This document shows positions 63,894-64,000 of a DNA stretch of 64,000 bases, in pieces. The DNA comes from Thermococcus cleftensis (lineage in GTDB: Archaea > Methanobacteriota_B > Thermococci > Thermococcales > Thermococcaceae): contig NC_018015.1 in the NCBI RefSeq assembly GCF_000265525.1, positions 496,001 to 560,000 on the forward strand, written 5' to 3'. The notes beneath the pieces are model-generated. The model saw only the letters and a list, made by a program, of their open reading frames with translations, made no database searches and was not told where the DNA came from. Each line of letters starts with the position of its first letter. The stretch's first letter is position 1. A program made the position numbers and the translations under genes.

Positions 63894-64000
63894 TCAGAAC
63901 TTTATCGGCTTACCAGCCTTCTCAACGATGTAAATTCCGTCCTGGAAGACGCGCCTGTCCCACTTGGTTATCCTCGTTGCCTGTTCGATGTTGGCAGCGG
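63894..64000 (-). CDS. rpl6: Ribosomal protein L6, C-terminal end only
   Basis: The last 35 or so codons are inside the window: [20 protein letters not shown] and [14 protein letters not shown], then TGA. The rest of the gene lies beyond the right edge. Matches uL6 and its normal place before rpl32e. Confidence 0.95.

Overview
The window is chromosomal DNA of a hyperthermophilic euryarchaeon of the order Thermococcales, most likely a moderately GC-rich Thermococcus. Evidence: archaeal TATA/BRE promoters, GGTG-type Shine-Dalgarno sites, CCA-encoding tRNA genes, archaeal/eukaryote-type ribosomal proteins (L14e, L15e, L18e, L19e, L32e, L34e, L40e), RNA polymerase subunits D/K/N, Cbf5, SRP54, a GH57 branching enzyme, hexameric-type glutamate dehydrogenase and a modified-mevalonate gene set. 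No CRISPR array, insertion sequence, integrase or provirus was seen. Genes are tightly packed and there is little accessory DNA.

0-17.6 kb: the termination nuclease FttA (partial) behind the proteasome beta subunit; a P-loop/deoxyribosyltransferase-like fusion coupled to a K+ channel; glutamate dehydrogenase; a candidate C/D box guide RNA; a sodium-dependent transporter with its tiny partner subunit; a PII protein with a short T-loop; GH57 branching enzyme; the NFACT/Rqc2 homologue; NikR; then the RNase P (Rpp30) / COG1325 / L15e cluster, split by a VapBC toxin-antitoxin pair.

17.6-35 kb: a prolidase-like peptidase, leucyl-tRNA synthetase with a structured leader, a secreted protein, a twice-frameshifted methyltransferase, a drug exporter, a twice-frameshifted DUF3267 membrane protein, and the isoprenoid block (GGPP synthase, type 2 IPP isomerase, isopentenyl phosphate kinase, mevalonate kinase, MEMO) together with RNase J. 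Two cell-surface hypothetical genes interrupt this block.

35-48 kb: nucleoside phosphorylases, a flavin disulfide reductase, an alpha-helical repeat protein, SRP54, several regulators, a phosphodiesterase-fold protein that has lost its metal ligands, and three tRNAs. This stretch also carries the noncoding element described under findings: about 260-300 bp units with a conserved hairpin module at each end and a GACGCC-type hairpin in the middle, abutting gene 3' ends (units at 36.2, 36.8, 37.1 and 54.8 kb, plus a lone end module at 45.8 kb).

48-64 kb: translation/transcription operons on the minus strand: L40e, S2, an enolase-like protein, RpoK, RpoN, S9, L13, L18e, RpoD, S11, S4, S13, Cbf5, L14e, CMP kinase, L34e, an Oxa1-like protein, adenylate kinase, SecY, L15, L30, S5, L18, L19e, L32e, L6 (partial), with four tRNA genes embedded. 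The 3' end of a methyltransferase gene overlaps the 5' end of tRNA-Ser.

All assignments were made by reading motifs, residues and gene order by eye; no database search was run.
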